From: Candidatus Heimdallarchaeota archaeon
GTDB taxonomy: Archaea; Asgardarchaeota; Heimdallarchaeia; Heimdallarchaeales; Kariarchaeaceae
Assembly: GCA_021399405.1 (NCBI GenBank)
Contig: JAAFKL010000369.1
Span: forward strand, 1 to 7,468
DNA: 7,468 nucleotides
Reading direction: 5' to 3'
Notes under the pieces: model-generated
Databases searched by the model: none
Told to the model about the DNA's origin: nothing
Seen by the model: only the letters and a program-made list of their open reading frames with translations
Position numbers and translations under genes: made by a program
In this document: positions 6,039-7,468 of the stretch, in pieces
Layout of the letters: every line of letters begins with the position of its first letter
Numbering within the stretch: position 1 is the first letter of the stretch

Positions 6039-6698
6039 ATGAAAGCAATGGAAATTGGAGGTTATACCCTTGTTATTCAAAATATCTTACTTTTGGTGTT
6101 CATACTGCCAAAATTCTTTATTTTTGAAATACAAAGTGAATGGGAACAATTGAGTGCTAGTTTGCTTTTATTGGCTGTAGTAGCAAGTTTAGACCTCTTG
6201 GGCTTTGGATTCATAATATATGCTGGAATACAAGCAAGCCAGAATCAACCCAGTAACAGAAAGAAGCTGCTCCAATTTGTTGTACCCTTGATGGTTTGGG
6301 TAGCTATCCGTCTCATGATGCAAATTACTGTTTTATTCCGCATCCTGATAGATGCAGAAACCTACGTACCCACCCCATATATTGACAATACAGCTTATAT
6401 ATTCCTAATTTTTGGGATATTGTTCGTCATAAGTGGATTGAGTAGAGTAACTTCACCATATAACAATTATTGCTGGTTCTACGCTATAGGAAGCTATTTT
6501 CTCTTTTTAGATGCTCGAGGGTATCCTGATGTGTATATCTTTTACGGATTTTTGTTTAAATATCTTCTACTACCCATATATGCAATTTACGTCTTCAAAA
6601 ACATGACCAAACTAGAATTCCAAGAGGTTAAAAAAGACGTGTTAGCTCACAAATCTGCTACCTCACACGAAATTATTGAAGCTACACTACCAAGATGA
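6039..6698 (+). CDS. Six-helix membrane protein, paralogue 3 of 4
   Basis: The protein has 219 residues from ATG 6039. Longer in-frame starts exist (6006, 6015, 6021), but from 6039 the N-terminus MKAMEIGGYTLVIQN aligns exactly with the other copies, and a TATA box sits about 31 bp upstream. Helices are at about 8-27, 41-62, 80-103, 118-134, 144-158 and 166-186. Family positions are Asn15, Asp52-Leu-Leu-Gly-Phe56, Arg91 with Gln95 (WVAIRLMMQ), Ser132-Gly-Leu-Ser-Arg136-Val and Pro179. The loop of about 15 residues between helices 3 and 4 (AETYVPTPYIDNT) is polar. The C-terminal tail of about 33 residues is the longest in the set and charged, likely cytosolic. It is separated from paralogue 2 by 270 bp with its own promoter signal, so it may start a second transcription unit. 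Function unknown. Confidence 0.82.
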   Translation: MKAMEIGGYTLVIQNILLLVFILPKFFIFEIQSEWEQLSASLLLLAVVASLDLLGFGFIIYAGIQASQNQPSNRKKLLQFVVPLMVWVAIRLMMQITVLFRILIDAETYVPTPYIDNTAYIFLIFGILFVISGLSRVTSPYNNYCWFYAIGSYFLFLDARGYPDVYIFYGFLFKYLLLPIYAIYVFKNMTKLEFQEVKKDVLAHKSATSHEIIEATLPR

Positions 6699-6782
6699 AT
6701 CGATTGATCTGAATAGGATTCGCCCGAATTTAATCGATATCGGCATTACAAGGCAGTATGTTGATAAGATCAGATGGGATCC

Positions 6783-6795
6783 GGGGTATATAAAA
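6783..6795 (+). promoter_or_regulatory. TATA/BRE-like element just before paralogue 4
   Basis: GGGGTATATAAAA closely resembles the operon promoter GGGGTGATATAAAA at 3896-3909. It lies only about 8 bp before the ATG at 6799, so a transcript starting the usual distance downstream would begin after that ATG. Either it is not used, or translation starts later (TTG 6829 or GTG 6832), or transcription starts unusually close. Left as uncertain. Confidence 0.35.
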
Positions 6796-6798
6796 CGG

Positions 6799-7428
6799 AT
6801 GAACTTGATCAAGACAGGATCTAGGGTTTTGGTGATACAGAATATTGTTTTTCTATTTATTTGGACATCGACCCTGTTTTGGGTTATTTTCAATCAAGTC
6901 GACGACTTTATAGTGGTCTTTGTTGCACTCATAGGGGTATTTCTAGCCGATATGGTCGGGTTTACAATGCTCGCAATTGGTTTTCTCAAGCTCTCAAGGA
7001 AGCACAGTGATGAATCGAAATATCTACGAATCGCAGGGATTGGGATACTTGGTTGGGTTATTACTCGTTTGGGGCTCCAAGTCTATCTGATTTACTATTT
7101 CATAATTGGAGAAGGAATCGGTCAATTGAATGTGAAAGTATTCATCATATTTTTCTCAATAAGCTCTCTCTGCTTATTTATCAGTGGATTAAGCCGTATT
7201 CACAAGAAATATTTCTACTTCACAACAATGAATTTTGTTGCAGTCTGGCTTGTGACATTGTCTTTTTTGCTTCAATTACCAGGCATATCGCTGGAATTGA
7301 GTGGATTGATCAAGCTGGTAACATTGCCCGTACTTGCAATGTTTGTATTCATGGACATGTATCAGAGTGATTTGAGCATTCCCACTTCGGAAAAATATAC
7401 CACAGACATTTATCCAAAATACCAATAA
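6799..7428 (+). CDS. Six-helix membrane protein, paralogue 4 of 4
   Basis: The protein has 209 residues from ATG 6799, the same length as paralogue 2. The frame extends upstream to TTG 6676, overlapping paralogue 3, which would add 41 hydrophilic residues. I prefer 6799 because MNLIKTGSRVLVIQN lines up residue for residue with the other starts. Helices are at about 9-31, 37-61, 78-102, 113-131, 141-160 and 167-186. Family positions are Asn15, Asp51-Met-Val-Gly-Phe55, Arg90 with Gln94 (WVITRLGLQ), Ser129-Gly-Leu-Ser-Arg133-Ile-His and Pro177. The C-terminal tail is about 20 residues. The gap from paralogue 3 is 100 bp with this start. It is the copy most like the decayed fragment at 5813-5937, so it is probably that fragment's closest relative. 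Function unknown. Confidence 0.82.
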   Translation: MNLIKTGSRVLVIQNIVFLFIWTSTLFWVIFNQVDDFIVVFVALIGVFLADMVGFTMLAIGFLKLSRKHSDESKYLRIAGIGILGWVITRLGLQVYLIYYFIIGEGIGQLNVKVFIIFFSISSLCLFISGLSRIHKKYFYFTTMNFVAVWLVTLSFLLQLPGISLELSGLIKLVTLPVLAMFVFMDMYQSDLSIPTSEKYTTDIYPKYQ

Positions 7429-7454
7429 AATCAGAGTTCAAGGCTATCGGATGT

Positions 7455-7468
7455 TGTTATGCATAACA
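7455..7468. repeat. 14-bp perfect palindrome at the window end
   Basis: TGTTATGCATAACA equals its own reverse complement. It begins 26 bp after the stop of paralogue 4 and stops at the last base of the window, so its full extent cannot be seen. It could be a regulator site for the next gene. Confidence 0.5.

Noticed and set aside
1..7468. CRISPR array, tRNA/rRNA, transposase or insertion sequence
   Set aside because: No regularly spaced repeats with spacers, no cloverleaf or rRNA sequence, and no transposase motifs or paired terminal repeats were seen.

Overview
The window looks archaeal, AT-rich, and possibly from an Asgard-type lineage. Support comes from TATA-box promoters about 25-35 bp ahead of start codons, a start codon that sits where a leaderless transcript would begin (3930), few Shine-Dalgarno sites, T-rich terminators, and a longin/profilin-fold-like protein next to a run of related small membrane proteins. 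The Asgard placement is inference; no ribosomal or other marker gene is present.

Left part (1-3520) holds four ordinary-looking genes. First is the 3' portion of a serine beta-lactamase/esterase-family hydrolase cut by the window edge. A 496-bp non-coding stretch follows, with a tandem repeat and a cluster of TGTATATACA palindromes. A YkgJ-type cysteine-cluster protein on the minus strand is then divergent from an alpha/beta hydrolase with a complete Ser-Asp-His triad. Convergent with that hydrolase is a small all-helical protein with two TerB-like repeats.

Middle (3521-3929) is a promoter region of about 400 bp. It carries several inverted repeats and a clear TATA box exactly one promoter length ahead of the next ATG.

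Right part (3930-7428) is the most interesting. A cytosolic protein whose predicted order of strands and helices matches a longin/roadblock-like fold leads four tandem paralogues of an unrecognised six-helix membrane protein of 203-219 residues. The first two membrane genes follow the longin-like gene at 14 and 7 bp, so they are probably co-transcribed. The third and fourth follow after a spacer containing a decayed copy of the 5' end of a fifth paralogue. All four proteins start exactly 15 residues before a fixed Asn in helix 1. They also share an Asp-x-x-Gly-Phe in helix 2, an Arg in helix 3, a Gly-(L/I)-(S/D)-(R/K) motif after helix 4 and a Pro in helix 6. I do not recognise the family. A longin-like protein coupled to an expanding membrane-protein family is the best candidate here for an undescribed system.
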